Assembly: GCA_951804985.1 (NCBI GenBank)
Contig: OX638132.1
Location: forward strand, 84,386,696 to 84,450,695
Source: Dryomyza anilis
Taxonomy: Eukaryota; Arthropoda; Insecta; Diptera; Dryomyzidae
DNA length: 64,000 bases
Direction: 5' to 3'
The notes under the pieces are model-generated. The model was given only the letters and a program-made list of their open reading frames with translations, was not told the origin of the DNA and did not search any database. How positions within the stretch are numbered: position 1 is the stretch's first letter; each line of letters begins with the position of its first letter. The translations under genes and the position numbers were made by a program. Below, piece by piece: positions 1-10,025 of the stretch.

Positions 1-238
1 GTTTTATATGACCTACATCAATAGGTCGGTTCACAGGTCACAATAAACCAATCATGTCCGTTTTATTTCTCAGGGAGCGTATGTAAAATAATTTATCTAA
101 ATTAGGAGTTTCGTTGATCTATCTAATCAGGAAAATATATACTTTTTCATGCCGGTGTACCAAACTGAATGTACCACCTCTTAGACCTACTTTCTGTATT
201 TCAAAATGAACAACGATACGAAAATTTGACGTCAAATA
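1..238. other. AT-rich edge with a short dispersed-repeat fragment
   Basis: No gene is visible. Positions 24-52 (GGTCGGTTCACAGGTCACAA and following) recur almost unchanged at 59545-59573, so the left edge probably holds the tail of a dispersed repeat that continues outside the window. The rest is ordinary AT-rich DNA. Confidence 0.4.
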
Positions 239-688
239 CGTACTGCAGGCAATACACAGTTTTACAGCCACCAAACAGTTTTAAATTCACTATACAGCTT
301 TGCAGGTAGTGTTGTACCGATTTTATTTTACATAGGTTCATCGCAACGCATGCTTGCGTATTCGGTTCTTCGGGTCATTTTTCCGTACATGGTGCGTATA
401 TCATTATTTTGATATTCTTGTCCTTAATTGTGTTACACATTTCACTTTCATTATATATAGCTCTACGTGGTTCAATCTTTGAACAACAAGTAGTAAATAA
501 AGTTGTAAAAAATAACAAATAAAGAAAATATTTGATTTCACAGGGTGTGTGTTAATTTCCTTTAATTTGTGTTCAATTCATTTATTAATTAATATAATTA
601 AATATTTAATCAATACAATTAAATGTCTTCACAGCGATGTAATTAATAAAAAATAATTGTATTGATAAATTTGTTAGCTATAATTACA
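239..688 (+). mobile_element. GTAAATATAGCAA-family non-autonomous DNA element, copy 1 (5' truncated)
   Basis: From GTACTGCAGGCAATACACAG onward this is nearly identical to 3967-4410 and more distantly to 29290-29640. It ends with the shared terminus ATTGATAAATTTGTTAGCTA. The 5' terminal inverted repeat and the palindrome seen in the other two copies are missing here. There is no coding capacity. An LTR was considered because of a TATATATAG-like box and AATAAA motifs, but inverted termini in copy 3 favour a DNA element. Confidence 0.6.
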
Positions 689-957
689 CATATATTTATT
701 TTTGTGTAAGAAACCTTCCTCTAATAGGATTCGCAACAACTTTTTTGTTATTAATTCCATACCTCACCGTGATAACAAATTATGTGCGGACATATCTGAA
801 CTAAAATTTTATTTTTTATTTAAAATGTTATTTTTTTAGTTTTAGTATATTGCAAAAAATAAATAATATATTTTAGTTTTGTACACAATATCATCGACAA
901 TTTTGCTGCTAAAACAAACTCATAAAACGCACCAACGCAGTGAATTTTTTTTTCACA
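689..957. other. AT-rich DNA, nothing recognised
   Basis: T- and A-tract-rich sequence without repeats, ORFs or motifs that I can support. Confidence 0.4.
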
Positions 958-1440
958 AATTATCGCTAAAACGGCTGCTGCAAATCTTTGCCAACGACGG
1001 ACGGACGGACGAACGAACGTTTAGGCCAGAATTAAAAAAAAATCATTGGTTTTGGCTGCCAGAAGCTGTTCAAATATTGACACTTGTCTGTTAGCTCAAC
1101 TGCGAGTTGAACACAACACTCAACTTGAAGCCAAAACCGGAGGCAGTTAGTGAGTCAGTCAGTTCTACTTCTTCTTCTTCTTCTTTTTCTCTAAATTCTT
1201 CTTCTTCTTCCACTCGATGTGCATGTAAATAACGCTCATTATGTGGCAATCTTTGCGTCGCCTTCCGGTGAAGCGTGGCCGCAATGGATGCCCAACTGGT
1301 GCTCTGACCCAATGGTCACGTGACTCGCCTCATTCACGCCCCCAGAGTGCGCTACTCTGTTATTTTGAACGTGGCTAAGAGTTGCCCACAGACGCTTTTC
1401 CCAGATTGCTTTGCCTGTCAAACTGACAGCAAAATAATCG
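958..1440. other. Higher-GC island with GGAC and TTC microsatellites
   Basis: Base composition rises sharply relative to the flanks. A GGAC/GAAC tetranucleotide run lies at about 999-1020 and two (TTC)n runs at about 1168-1184 and 1198-1211. Short ORFs occur on both strands but overlap each other and the triplet runs. I read it as a unique, possibly regulatory or untranslated segment; there is no direct proof. Confidence 0.35.
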
Positions 1441-2248
1441 TTCTTCTTTGAGCTGCATCTATTACGACTACCTTCAACTACTATTTTTCCTACTACTTAT
1501 TCTGCTATTTTTTCGTAATTATTTTATTTAGTTTTGTTGCACTTGATTGAGTGATTGATTGAATGATTGTCGAGCAATCGAGCAACTTAAAAAAAATCAT
1601 CGTAGTTAGTGAAATTGTTAAAACAAGTAGCGGTCTACTGAGGTTGACTCTTCATACTTTGTTTTTTGTTTGTAGCAATTACTGGATAACTGTTATTTTA
1701 ACAATTACTCTGTTGTCGTTAACAGTAGCTGTTGTTAGTTTAATCTGTTGTATTAAAGATTTAGCAGGAAATTCAAAATACATAATTTATACCTTCACAC
1801 AGATCCTTTACTTAACATAAAAAATTTATTATAATTGGTATCACGGTTCTAAAATTCCTTCAAACCATACAAATATATTCAACAAATTACGAATAAAAAT
1901 ACCAATCTTTCGTATTATGTACGAATGACTTTTGTAGATAAAATTCACGTATAGTTTCGAAGAATATACAAATAATATTCGTAATTTTGTCAAACATTTA
2001 CGAAAGTTCTTTCGTGTATTTTACGAAATATTTCGTAGATAAATTTCACGAATTTTTTCGTAAACGAAAAAACGATTTCGAATGTTTCGAACGATTTCGT
2101 ATATTTTCAGCATATTTTATTTTGAGTGCATTTATTATATGGAATTAAATATTATTTCAGTAAAAAAACTGTATTCGTAAAAAAGAAATACATAGACATA
2201 TTCCCTACTATATATTAAAATATTAATTTACGAAAATTTTAATAAGAT
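1441..2248. other. AT-rich DNA with TTCGTA/TACGAA-rich block
   Basis: 1563-1820 is open for 85 codons with a hydrophobic stretch, but it has no homology I recognise and no splice or promoter context, so I do not call it a gene. From about 1850 to 2105 the motif TTCGTA and its complement TACGAA recur every 10-25 bases, a degenerate short repeat like those at 34.9-36.2 kb. Confidence 0.35.
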
Positions 2249-2591
2249 ATTAAATGAAATTATAATAATAATAATAGTTTGGCACTACAATCCAATAAGA
2301 ACCTAGGCCGAGCTCTCCATTTTGAGCCGTGCGTGTTATATTTGTACTCAAAGTGATGGGACCTACAGTTTATTGCCGAATCCGAACGGCGGGGTGAGAG
2401 CTTTTCATAGGCAATGTTTTTACTCTCGTAGGTTTGCCATTTACTGCCGAGAGGTAGCGCGGTATAGATAAATGTTTCTATGAAAAGATGTTGTTAGCCC
2501 CAGTCCAGGCTTGAACCGGGGACCTTTCGGCTCGCAGTCCAACGCACTAACTACTGAGCTACCGCGGCACAATGAAAATTAAATGAAATTA
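2249..2591 (-). mobile_element. tRNA-derived SINE, family A, copy 1, with 14-bp target-site duplication
   Basis: Read on the minus strand it opens with a tRNA-like head: GCCGCGGTAGCTCAGTAG contains an A box, and GGTTCAAGCC matches a B box about 45 bases on, so RNA polymerase III could start here. A roughly 240-bp tRNA-unrelated body follows and ends in an (ATT)n tail at 2262-2275. The element is flanked by the identical 14-mer ATTAAATGAAATTA at 2249-2262 and 2578-2591, the hallmark of LINE-mediated retroposition. The anticodon stem does not pair properly, so this is not a working tRNA gene. Other copies are at 24926 and 60170. Confidence 0.9.
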
Positions 2592-2869
2592 CGGATCGAT
2601 AAAAATTAATTTCAAATTTTGTAGTATTTGTTTTGGAAGTAATTGTCTTGATGATTAATAGTTCGGGTAATATTTGAGGGTGCAGAATTATGTAGCAAAT
2701 GTATGTTCGTATTTAGTCGTGTAAGAATCTTCGAGAAATTGTCTGGTAGAAGATAAGTCAGCCAATAATTGTCTGACAAGAATTGTAATTGTAAACGTAA
2801 AAAATATCGTTAAACATAACACTTGAACTAGAAATGATTTATGAAAACTTATAAACTTATAATATATTA

Positions 2870-3180
2870 TAAACTTTACATAAACACAAATTTAGGAAAC
2901 TTCTGGCATAAATTTAACTTGACATAAAATTAGCATAAACTTACCATAAACTTACCATGAACTGAGCATAAACTTAAGACAAACTTAACATAAAACTTCA
3001 CATAAACACTATAGAACTTTAACATAAACTTCACATACATTTTGCATAAATTTAATATACTCTTAATATACTTTAAAGATAAATCCCTTACATAAGCATT
3101 AATTAGCATAAATTTAACATACGTTTAACATAAACTCAAAGTATACTTAAACTAAACTTAAAATACATATAACATTATAT
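2870..3180. repeat. Degenerate short-period repeat, CATAAACTTAA-like
   Basis: The unit CATAAACTTAAC or near variants (CATAAACTTACC, CATAAACTTCA, CATAAATTTAAC) recurs with a period of roughly 10-14 bases. The copies are diverged, so the array is old or slipped rather than freshly amplified. Confidence 0.6.
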
Positions 3181-3551
3181 TATCAGATATTTTAACAAAA
3201 AATAGAGCCTGTTAAAAGAACCTCAATATAAAGAGCTAAACATAAAAATATTCGTCCAAAGAACACTTTTGTCGATTGAAGAGCAAATCACGCACAGATC
3301 CAATACAAACTAAATAACAAACTAATATACTACAAAATATTAAATTTAAATTATTGCATATATTTATTTAATATTCAAATTTATTGAAATGCATTAACTA
3401 AAATATTTAACTATTGAAAATATGCACAACAAAATATATGAAAAATAATCAAATTATTGCATAAAGAACTACCGACTATTTATATGCGTAAATAAAAAGC
3501 TGCTTGTAGTTGATATATTTTTATACTTAATTTCTTTAAAATAGCATTTTA

Positions 3552-3598
3552 CTAATTTATTTTCTTATCTCTTTTTTTCTTTTTCTTTCCAGGTAAGT
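3552..3598 (+). other. Recursive splice site (ratchet point) in a long plus-strand intron
   Basis: The segment contains, in order, a branch-point match CTAAT (3552-3556), an almost uninterrupted pyrimidine tract (3557-3589), CAG (3590-3592) and immediately GTAAGT (3593-3598). A 3' splice site fused to a perfect 5' splice site with nothing between is the consensus of fly ratchet points, where very long introns are removed in steps and a 5' splice site is regenerated. The branch A to AG distance is 37 bases, normal for flies. It implies a plus-strand host gene with exons on both sides outside the recognised part of the window. The gene itself cannot be named. Confidence 0.8.
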
Positions 3599-3815
3599 TT
3601 CAATGCTGTTGATGTACAAAATGTCGTAATAAACTAGCAAATAATTGACTACGAACTATAAGCGATTATGCAGGATAAGTAAATTAAATCTAATAAAAAC
3701 TTTTTGTATACCTAATATTTAAATGTCTTATTTTATTTTACGAAAATATAATTTCGTCGTGCACAAAATTAGAAAATTCAATATCTACACAGAATAAAAA
3801 TATTGAACGTTTCTA
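3599..3815. other. Intronic sequence between ratchet point and MITE
   Basis: The first 70 bases after the ratchet point are non-repetitive. At 3721-3760 the block ATGTCTTATTTTATTTTACG appears; it recurs at about 4409 and 4584, so the neighbouring element has duplicated its flank. Confidence 0.5.
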
Positions 3816-4412
3816 TACCTAGCAACTGAGATTAATTGATACAAAATATTAATATAATTAATTGAATATAAGAATTATTGAATAGTATTATTTAAATCTT
3901 TTCTGTGTTGGTGTGCATATAAGCTAAAATATATACATACATATATAGCATATACACCAACCGACAGTACTGCAGGCAATACACAGTTTTACAGCCACCA
4001 AACAGTTTTAAATTCACTATACAGCATTGCAGGTAGTATTGTACCGATTTTATTTTACATTGGTTCATCGCAACGCATGCTTGCGTATTCGGTTCTTCGG
4101 GTCGTTTTTCCGCACATGGTGCGTATATCATTACTTTGATATTCTTGTCCTTAATTGTGTTTCACATTTCCCTTTCATTATATATAGCTCTACGTGGTTC
4201 AATCTTTGAACAACAAGTAGTAAATAAAGTAGTAAAAAATAACAAATTAAGAAAATATTTGATTTCACAGGGTGTGTGTTAATTTCCTTTAATTTGTGTT
4301 CAATTCATTTATTAATTAATATAATTAAATATTTAATCAATACAATTAAATGTCTTCACAGCGATGAAATTATCAAAAATTAATTGTATTGATAAATTTG
4401 TTGCCTACAATG
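3816..4412 (+). mobile_element. GTAAATATAGCAA-family element, copy 2
   Basis: It starts CTAGCAACTGAGATTAATTG and ends ATTGATAAATTTGTTGCCTA; the ends are imperfect inverted repeats. Near the left end TTGGTGTGCATATAAGCT and AGCATATACACCAA form an inverted pair around 3908-3960. The interior is about 95% like copy 1 by eye. There is no ORF of note, so it is non-autonomous. Confidence 0.65.
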
Positions 4413-4660
4413 TCTTATTTTATTTTACGAAAATATATATTTGTCGTTATTTGTGGCACATTAAAAATAAATAAAATTTAAATATTTAATATTTATATTA
4501 ATATTTAATCAATGCAATTAAATGTCTTCACAGCGATGAAATTAATAAAAATTAATTGTATTGATAAATTTGTTGGCTACAATGTCTTATTTTATTTTAT
4601 GAAAATATATATTCGTCGTTTGTAGCACATTAAAAATAAATAAAATTTAAATTACGATGA
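4400..4660 (+). repeat. Tandem re-duplication of the right end of the element
   Basis: The right terminus plus flank (ATTTAATCAATACAATTAAA through ATTGATAAATTTGTTG and ATGTCTTATTTTATTTTA) is repeated with a spacing of about 175 bases, giving two right ends in a row at about 4380-4410 and 4555-4585, each followed by TTCGTCGT/TTTGTCGT. Confidence 0.6.
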
Positions 4661-4679
4661 TAATTTGCGCAAAAAACCC

Positions 4680-5215
4680 ACTGAAAGTGAGGTACCCAAG
4701 TAAAAACTCCTACCAGTATCCAGCAAGTTTTACTAGACACTTGTCGAGTAACTCGCAAGCAATGCCAAAAACTAGGTAGTAAAACTTTTCGGTTTCTGGG
4801 CATTTCCCTACGAATCACGGGGCAGTTTACGATTAGTTTTATTGATAGGAATCTATTTCTAAAATTCTTACTAGTAACTGATGAGTTTTTGACTAATTTT
4901 ACTGGCATGTTTTTGTTCAGTTTATGATAAGTTTTACTGGCAAGGATCTACTTTTCAAATTAATACCATTAACTGATCAGTTTTTGACTAGTTTTAGTGG
5001 GTACAGACTAGTTTTTATTCCGTTTTTGATTATTTTTACTGGCAGAAATCTATTCTTTAATTCTCTTCCAGTAACCTACCAGTTTTTGACTAGTTTTATG
5101 GAGGGGATGTACTCTTCAAATCCCTACAAGTAACCGAATTTGGATTAGTTTCACTAGGGACAGACCAGTTTTGATTAGTTTTACTGGCAGGTATCGACTC
5201 TTCTTTCGGAACCCA
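4680..5215. repeat. Degenerate tandem repeat, GACTAGTTTTACTGGCAGG unit
   Basis: The motif (C)AGTTTTTGACTAGTTTTACTGG recurs at least seven times, alternating with blocks like GATCTACTCTTCAAAT and CCAGTAACCGACCAG, giving a period of about 60-75 bases. The leftmost copies are in inverted orientation relative to the others. The 69-codon frame within it is a by-product of the repeat. Confidence 0.55.
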
Positions 5216-5519
5216 GACGTGTAGAGCTACATTTTTTTAAAACTACATTTTTTGATCATAACAGAGAACCTGTATATATAAACAACAAGCACTAAAAAAA
5301 TTTAAACATAAAATTAATATTTTATTTAAAATTTAATCTTTTACTTAAAATAGTATTTTTCACAACAAAAAAAAAGTTTTATTTTTAATTTCATTTAAAA
5401 TGACACTTTGTAAAACTTTTTCTACTTTAAAATTAAATGTGCACTTTCAATTTAAATAAATTAATATTTAGCTTTTCACAAAAATGAATTTAATATTTAA
5501 AATTTTGATCTTCAATATT
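5216..5519. other. AT-rich DNA, nothing recognised
   Basis: Low-complexity sequence dominated by ATTTAAAAT-type words. Confidence 0.4.
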
Positions 5520-5678
5520 AGCTGCGTTTTTTTCATAATTTAAATTTGAGCCGGATCAAATTTTATACGCAAAACAAAAACAAATTTGTGCTAGATAGAT
5601 TTAACGAGCTCAAATTGTTTTTGTTTTGCGTACAAAATTTGTTCCGGCTCAATTTTAAATTATGAAAAAAACACAGCT
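5520..5678. mobile_element. Foldback MITE with about 65-bp arms
   Basis: Left arm AGCTGCGTTTTTTTCATAAT and right arm (complement AGCTGTGTTTTTTTCATAAT) stay paired through TTGAGCCGGATCAAATTTT and ACGCAAAACAAAAACAA, leaving a loop of only about 25 bases. ATT lies on both sides (5517-5519 and 5679-5681), a possible 3-bp target duplication. The RNA would be a near-perfect hairpin. Confidence 0.75.
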
Positions 5679-5776
5679 ATTAAATCATTAAAAATTAAAT
5701 TTTAATTCAAAATTTGAGTTGCACTAAAATAATATATTTTAATTTTCACCATAAATTTTAAAAATCATTTTAATTG

Positions 5777-6105
5777 AAAATTTCAATTCAAATTGAAAAT
5801 TTAACTAAAAATTGAAAAATGTCAAAAAATACTAAAAAATTTACTAAAAATAAAAAATGTCAATAACAATTAAAAATTTCACTAAAATTTGATTATTTCG
5901 GTAAATCTTGTGCTAAATTAAAATTTCACTTAAAATTGAAAATTTCAATTCAAATTGAAAATTTAACTAAAAATTGAAAAATGTCGAAAATACTAAAAAA
6001 TTTACTAAAAATAAAAAATGTCAATAACAATTAAAAATTTTTACTAAAATTTGATTATTTCGGTAAATCTTGTGCTAAATTAAAATTTCACTTAAAATTA
6101 AAAAT
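5777..6105. repeat. 162-bp tandem duplication in AAAATTTCAATT-rich DNA
   Basis: The block beginning AAAATTTCAATTCAAATTGA at 5777 reappears at about 5939 and runs in register through ATTTCGGTAAATCTTGTGC. Only a few single-base and indel differences separate the two units. Confidence 0.75.
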
Positions 6106-6343
6106 ATGATTCAAGAATGAAAATTACATTAGAAATCAAAAATATAACTAAAATTAGAAGAATCACTGAAAATTTCTCTAAACATTGAATATTTCACAGA
6201 AAATTGTATTGAATTAAAAATGAAAAGCCCCACTAAAAAAATCACAGAAATCAGAATTTTCAATTTTCCGATAATATATATATTTTTTTGTTATCTTCAA
6301 AGAATGATAAATTTAAATAAAATTTAATTAACTTTTAGCTTTT
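6106..6343. other. AT-rich DNA, nothing recognised
   Basis: Degenerate continuation of ACTAAAAATTGAAAATT words without clean periodicity. Confidence 0.35.
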
Positions 6344-6564
6344 ACACCCAGAAAAAAATTCCCTCAAATCCCATTAAAATTGGTCAATAGGACAATTATT
6401 GATTTAATAGTATACAAAAAATAAAAATTTTCATATAAAATCAATGGCAATATCATGGTATTTTCTAGTATTTAATGGTATTTTCCGATTAAAATAATAA
6501 TTTATCCTATTGAATATTTTTAATAGTAAAAAACTATTATTTATATAGTATTTTTTCTGGGTGT
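6344..6564 (+). mobile_element. ACACCCAGAAAAA MITE, copy 1
   Basis: Ends are ACACCCAGAAAAAAATT and TTTTTTCTGGGTGT, a perfect 13-14-bp terminal inverted repeat. The body (AAAATTGGTCAATAGGACAA, AATAGTATACAAAAAATAAA, TTTAATGGTATTTTCCGATT) is almost identical to 26549-26769 and recognisably shared with 33396, 46968 and 63288. No coding capacity. Confidence 0.85.
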
Positions 6565-6836
6565 AACAAAAAAAAAAATTTTTTACGTATTTAATTTTTA
6601 TCACTAACATTTTGAGTTGAACTAAAATTTAAAATTTTATTGTACTCAATAAATTTAAAAAATCATTTTAATTGAACATTTAACTTTAACAATTAAAATT
6701 TTTCTAACAATTGAAAACTTCACTTAAAATTGAAAATTTTACTGAAAATTAAAATTTAAATTTTGATAAAAAATTTAAATTTAATTTAAAAATTTTGACA
6801 AATTTTGAAAAATTCACTTAAATTTGAAATTTATAG

Positions 6837-7440
6837 CTCTATTCTAACGAGCAATGACAATGACAAAGCAATGACTAAAATGAGGTGAGTGACAATTGTC
6901 ACGAAATGGTATTCTAGCAGCAAAGTGACAATAAAAACAATGACAATTGTTAAGAAATTTGTCACCACCTAAAGAGGAGATGTTTATTCTTTAAAATATG
7001 TTTTTTTTAACTAGTTTTTAGTTATGCACTTTATTGAATTGCACTATATCTTCACTTTGAGCTGTAAATATATCAAAGCATTTTTGTCGCGGTTCGATTT
7101 TCTGCGACATTCAGATTTGTTTTACCCAATTTTAATTATATTTGCGACTTGCAGAATCGACTGAAACTCACTATGCACGTCGCATAAATCACTTTTGTTT
7201 GCAAATAGTGCGGAAATATCACATGAAATATGTTCGAATATTTAAATTTAAAAATTGTTTACATTTGAATTTAAATTTTTTGACAGTTAATATTGAAAAA
7301 AGCATTTCACCACTCAATTGAGTTTCAATTTGTCACGTTTAAAGTAGAATACTGTAACAATTATTTATAACAAAGGCATGACACGGTGAATGACAACATT
7401 TCAATGACTAGACTTTGTCATGAAAATGCCAGAATACGGG
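6837..7440. mobile_element. About 604-bp MITE with TATTCT...TGACAA termini
   Basis: Left end CTCTATTCTAACGAGCAATG and the complement of the right end (CCGTATTCTGGCATTTTCATG) share TATTCT followed by ATGACAAAG. Subterminal copies of the same motif occur inside (GGTATTCTAGCAGCAAAGTG near 6907 and TAGAATACTGTAACAA near 7346, inverted). The centre, with GCGACTTGCAGAATCGACTG, is unique here. The exact ends are uncertain by a few bases. Confidence 0.55.
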
Positions 7441-7683
7441 TATTAATCTACAATTTAACTTGTCCATTCAACATTCAAAATACACATTCAAATACATTCA
7501 AAATTTATACATAAAATTATAAATTTTCCTAATTATATTTTTCACTAATTTTTCCTTAAATATTAAATTTTTAAAAATTACCATAAAATGTAACAAGCAT
7601 CAAACTTAACAACCTCTCATATCTGCAGTAGCTCTAATTCTCCACTTGCCATAATTTCTTGAAAAATCTGTATTTTATGTCGT
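7441..7683. other. AT-rich DNA, nothing recognised
   Basis: No repeats or motifs beyond short A/T words. Confidence 0.35.
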
Positions 7684-7845
7684 TTGTTGTTCTGGCCCAA
7701 AGGGTTAAACTATGTGTTGGAAGTTGTTGGTCTGAATCCAGCCAAGCACAGAAACTCAACCACAAAAATGTACCACAGCAGCCAAACCAACTCTTCTAAG
7801 TGGTCTTTATATTTGGTTTTTGTTTTTTTTTTTTTTTTTGAGATT
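7684..7845 (+). mobile_element. Possible degenerate tRNA-derived SINE head
   Basis: TGGCCCAAAGG (A-box-like) and GGTCTGAATCC (9 of 11 matches to the B-box core) lie about 37 bases apart, as in a tRNA promoter. The body ends near a run of 16 T at about 7823-7839. No second copy and no target duplication were found, so this is tentative. Confidence 0.3.
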
Positions 7846-8061
7846 TTACATTTTCTGCGCCATGATTTGTTGGCCACGAGCAATGCGAGGACTGCCAGGA
7901 CTCCAGTGTTACGCATAATAAAGTTCTGATTCTGCTGCTACTGGCTTCGCCATAAAAACGATTAAGTAATAAAAATATTTTAATAGCAACAATAAGCGCG
8001 AGATAATTTTTCGTTTAAGCGAAACAACGCGCAGCAAAGATGCACTGCTGCATTTTATAGA

Positions 8062-8078
8062 GGGGGGGGGGGGGGGGG
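8062..8078 (+). repeat. Homopolymer G17
   Basis: Seventeen uninterrupted G bases in an otherwise AT-rich region. Such a tract can fold as a G-quadruplex on the plus strand and is prone to length error in polymerase-based sequencing. Confidence 0.95.
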
Positions 8079-8239
8079 TCAACTCTGGTGGAATTTGGTC
8101 CTTTCGCTATTTGGCCATTTGCAAGAATTATGATTATATGCGGTGCAGATTTCGAATTTAGTAAAGTGCATAAAATACTTGAAACAAAAAATACTTTGCG
8201 AAAAATAATATTTTAAATTTTTAATTTATATCGTTGACA

Positions 8240-8960
8240 ATGTTTATTCATGCGGCTTTGTCGATTTGGCGCAAAGCGGCTTAAAGCTTAAAGCACCAAC
8301 ACAAAAGTCAAACTTAATGCAACGCCATGTCTTACGTCGTTGACAGCAGCAGCAGCAGCGGCAACGGCAGCAGCTGTCATGCGACAGCAACGTCATTTGT
8401 CTGTTTTGTCCGTCTGTTATTTGACCAACGAATCTAATAAAAACTATGATGTCAGCCATATGTCCAATCGCAACTCCTCCAACCAAAGTCGCTCTGACGC
8501 TGCCTTACGTTACGTTGTGTGCCGACGCCATATTGGAAGAAGAAGGTCAGTCGTAGCTTTTGTGGCGCGCGCACAATAAAAGCCCATATAAAGTCACAGG
8601 CAGACAGACAGACATACAGAAGGACGGACGGACAGGCGGGTGCAAGCAGCAACAAAAACTACAACAACATTAACAAAAATAATGTTGCACCTACGCACGT
8701 CACCGTCTTTGTATCCTGCACGACAAACAACGAACTAAACAGTCGTGCGAATGACTGACGGTCAGTACTACGTATTATGCAGCATGCATCCAACAGATAC
8801 ATTAATTATCTGCTTGTATCTGCAACATTTGCAACAGAAAATGTGTGACGAACATGACAGGCACATGCGCAACACTTGTGTCCGTGCAACAAACAGGTGA
8901 GATGCAGGCCGACACGCGTTGCTAGACATTATCCGTGTATCTTATGGATACGTATCGCAT
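8240..8960. other. Higher-GC island with CAG tract; candidate regulatory or untranslated DNA
   Basis: It contains an interrupted CAG run at 8345-8372, a GGACGGACGG run and CAGACAGACAG near 8600-8635, and no dispersed repeat. Short ORFs overlap on both strands and follow the triplet runs, so none is accepted. The motif GCCATAT at about 8527 resembles a Pho/YY1 core. No TATA or matched Inr/DPE pair was found. Confidence 0.35.
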
Positions 8961-9100
8961 AGATACGCTGCTTTTGATTCTTATCTTAAGATATTGAATA
9001 TAAAAAAAGACACATTTTTTTTTTTAGAGATATGTAATTCAAATTTGATCGAAATGTGATAATAAAAATGACATAAAATTCGTTTAAAATAATTTAAATG

Positions 9101-9337
9101 TACACGCAGAGACAAAATTTGTTTGCAGCAAACATTATATATTTGCAATCGGATATTTGATGTCTTTAACTGGATTTTACTTTTAATTCCAAATTTTTTA
9201 AAATTATTTTGGTATTCATTTTATGACTTATGGTTATAATTTGTTATTAACATATGTATTTTAAAATTCTGCTTATTCATGTATGTAACGTGTAACATAA
9301 TATGTTTGCTGCAAAACATAATTTTTCCCTGTGTGTA
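9101..9337. mobile_element. ACACNCAG MITE with TTTGCAGCAAACAT subterminal repeats
   Basis: Left end TACACGCAGAGACAAAATTTG, then TTTGCAGCAAACATTATAT. The complement of the right end reads TACACACAGGGAAAAATTATG followed by TTTTGCAGCAAACATATTAT. About 40 bp at each end are thus imperfect inverted repeats. No ORF. Confidence 0.7.
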
Positions 9338-9436
9338 TAGACTGCATTTAAAATAGAATTTTTGTTACAGTGCAAATATTAATTCTGAAACTGCAAAATA
9401 CAAATTCACTCAAGTTCAAGATGTATTAACTTTCTA

Positions 9437-10025
9437 TTGAAATATTATATTTATTGTAAATATTTACAAAAACTAAAAGTTATACACAAATCAAAGTCGA
9501 AACTGACACCAAAATGCCGGAGAAAATGGCAATTTTCTCTATTGGAATGGACATTATCATGGCCCGATCATGTTGATCCTGTAACTGGTTTGTTTTTTTC
9601 AAGAAATCTATTCAATGATCACATCCGAATCATAGACAATATTGTTTCTAAAACTCAACTACAGAATGCGGTCTCAAAGTTCATATCTCTGGATTGTGTA
9701 CAAAACAAAAACACAATTATGTTTGGTTTAAATTACAACGATTAACATTATTAATACACTTCAACAAATAACTTTACTAATAATAAATTCTAACAACTGA
9801 GAAAATGCTGCGCCTCTGATACTGCACACATCAGTTGGACACGTTTCGAGAAAATTCTACATTTTTCGTAAAGGCTGCATGCTATTTCTAACACATTCGC
9901 ACTCATGTGTATCAATGCACTGAACTCATATCTCTCGCTCGGTTACTGCCTCAGAGCGCTACACTATCTTCCGTCTATTTTTAACACATTGCATAATACC
10001 CTGAATTATCTTGCGTCTCATACAT
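9437..10025. repeat. Dispersed repeat shared with 30655-31130
   Basis: The block AAGTTCATATCTCTGGATTGTG, ACAAAACAAAAACACAATTATG and, farther on, ATGCGCCTC(T/A)GATAC and TCTCGCTCGGTTACTGCCTCAG is matched in the same order at 30670-31080 with many substitutions. A 102-codon frame at 9437-9745 overlaps the shared part but is not kept open in the other copy, which argues against a protein. It is old, diverged transposon DNA of unknown class. Confidence 0.5.

Noticed and set aside
239..688. Solo LTR of a retrotransposon
   Set aside because: TATA-like and AATAAA motifs are present, but there are no TG...CA ends or short target duplications, and copy 3 has inverted GTAAATATAGCAA termini.
1563..1820. 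85-codon frame with a hydrophobic segment
   Set aside because: AT-rich composition, no homology recognised, no promoter or splice signals; expected by chance.
2262..2577. tRNA gene (A and B boxes on the minus strand)
   Set aside because: The anticodon arm does not pair, the body extends well past the tRNA with an (ATT)n tail and target duplication, and two more copies exist: it is a SINE.
6882..6890. AGGTGAGT as a second ratchet point or donor
   Set aside because: No pyrimidine tract or branch point precedes it, and it lies inside a MITE terminus.
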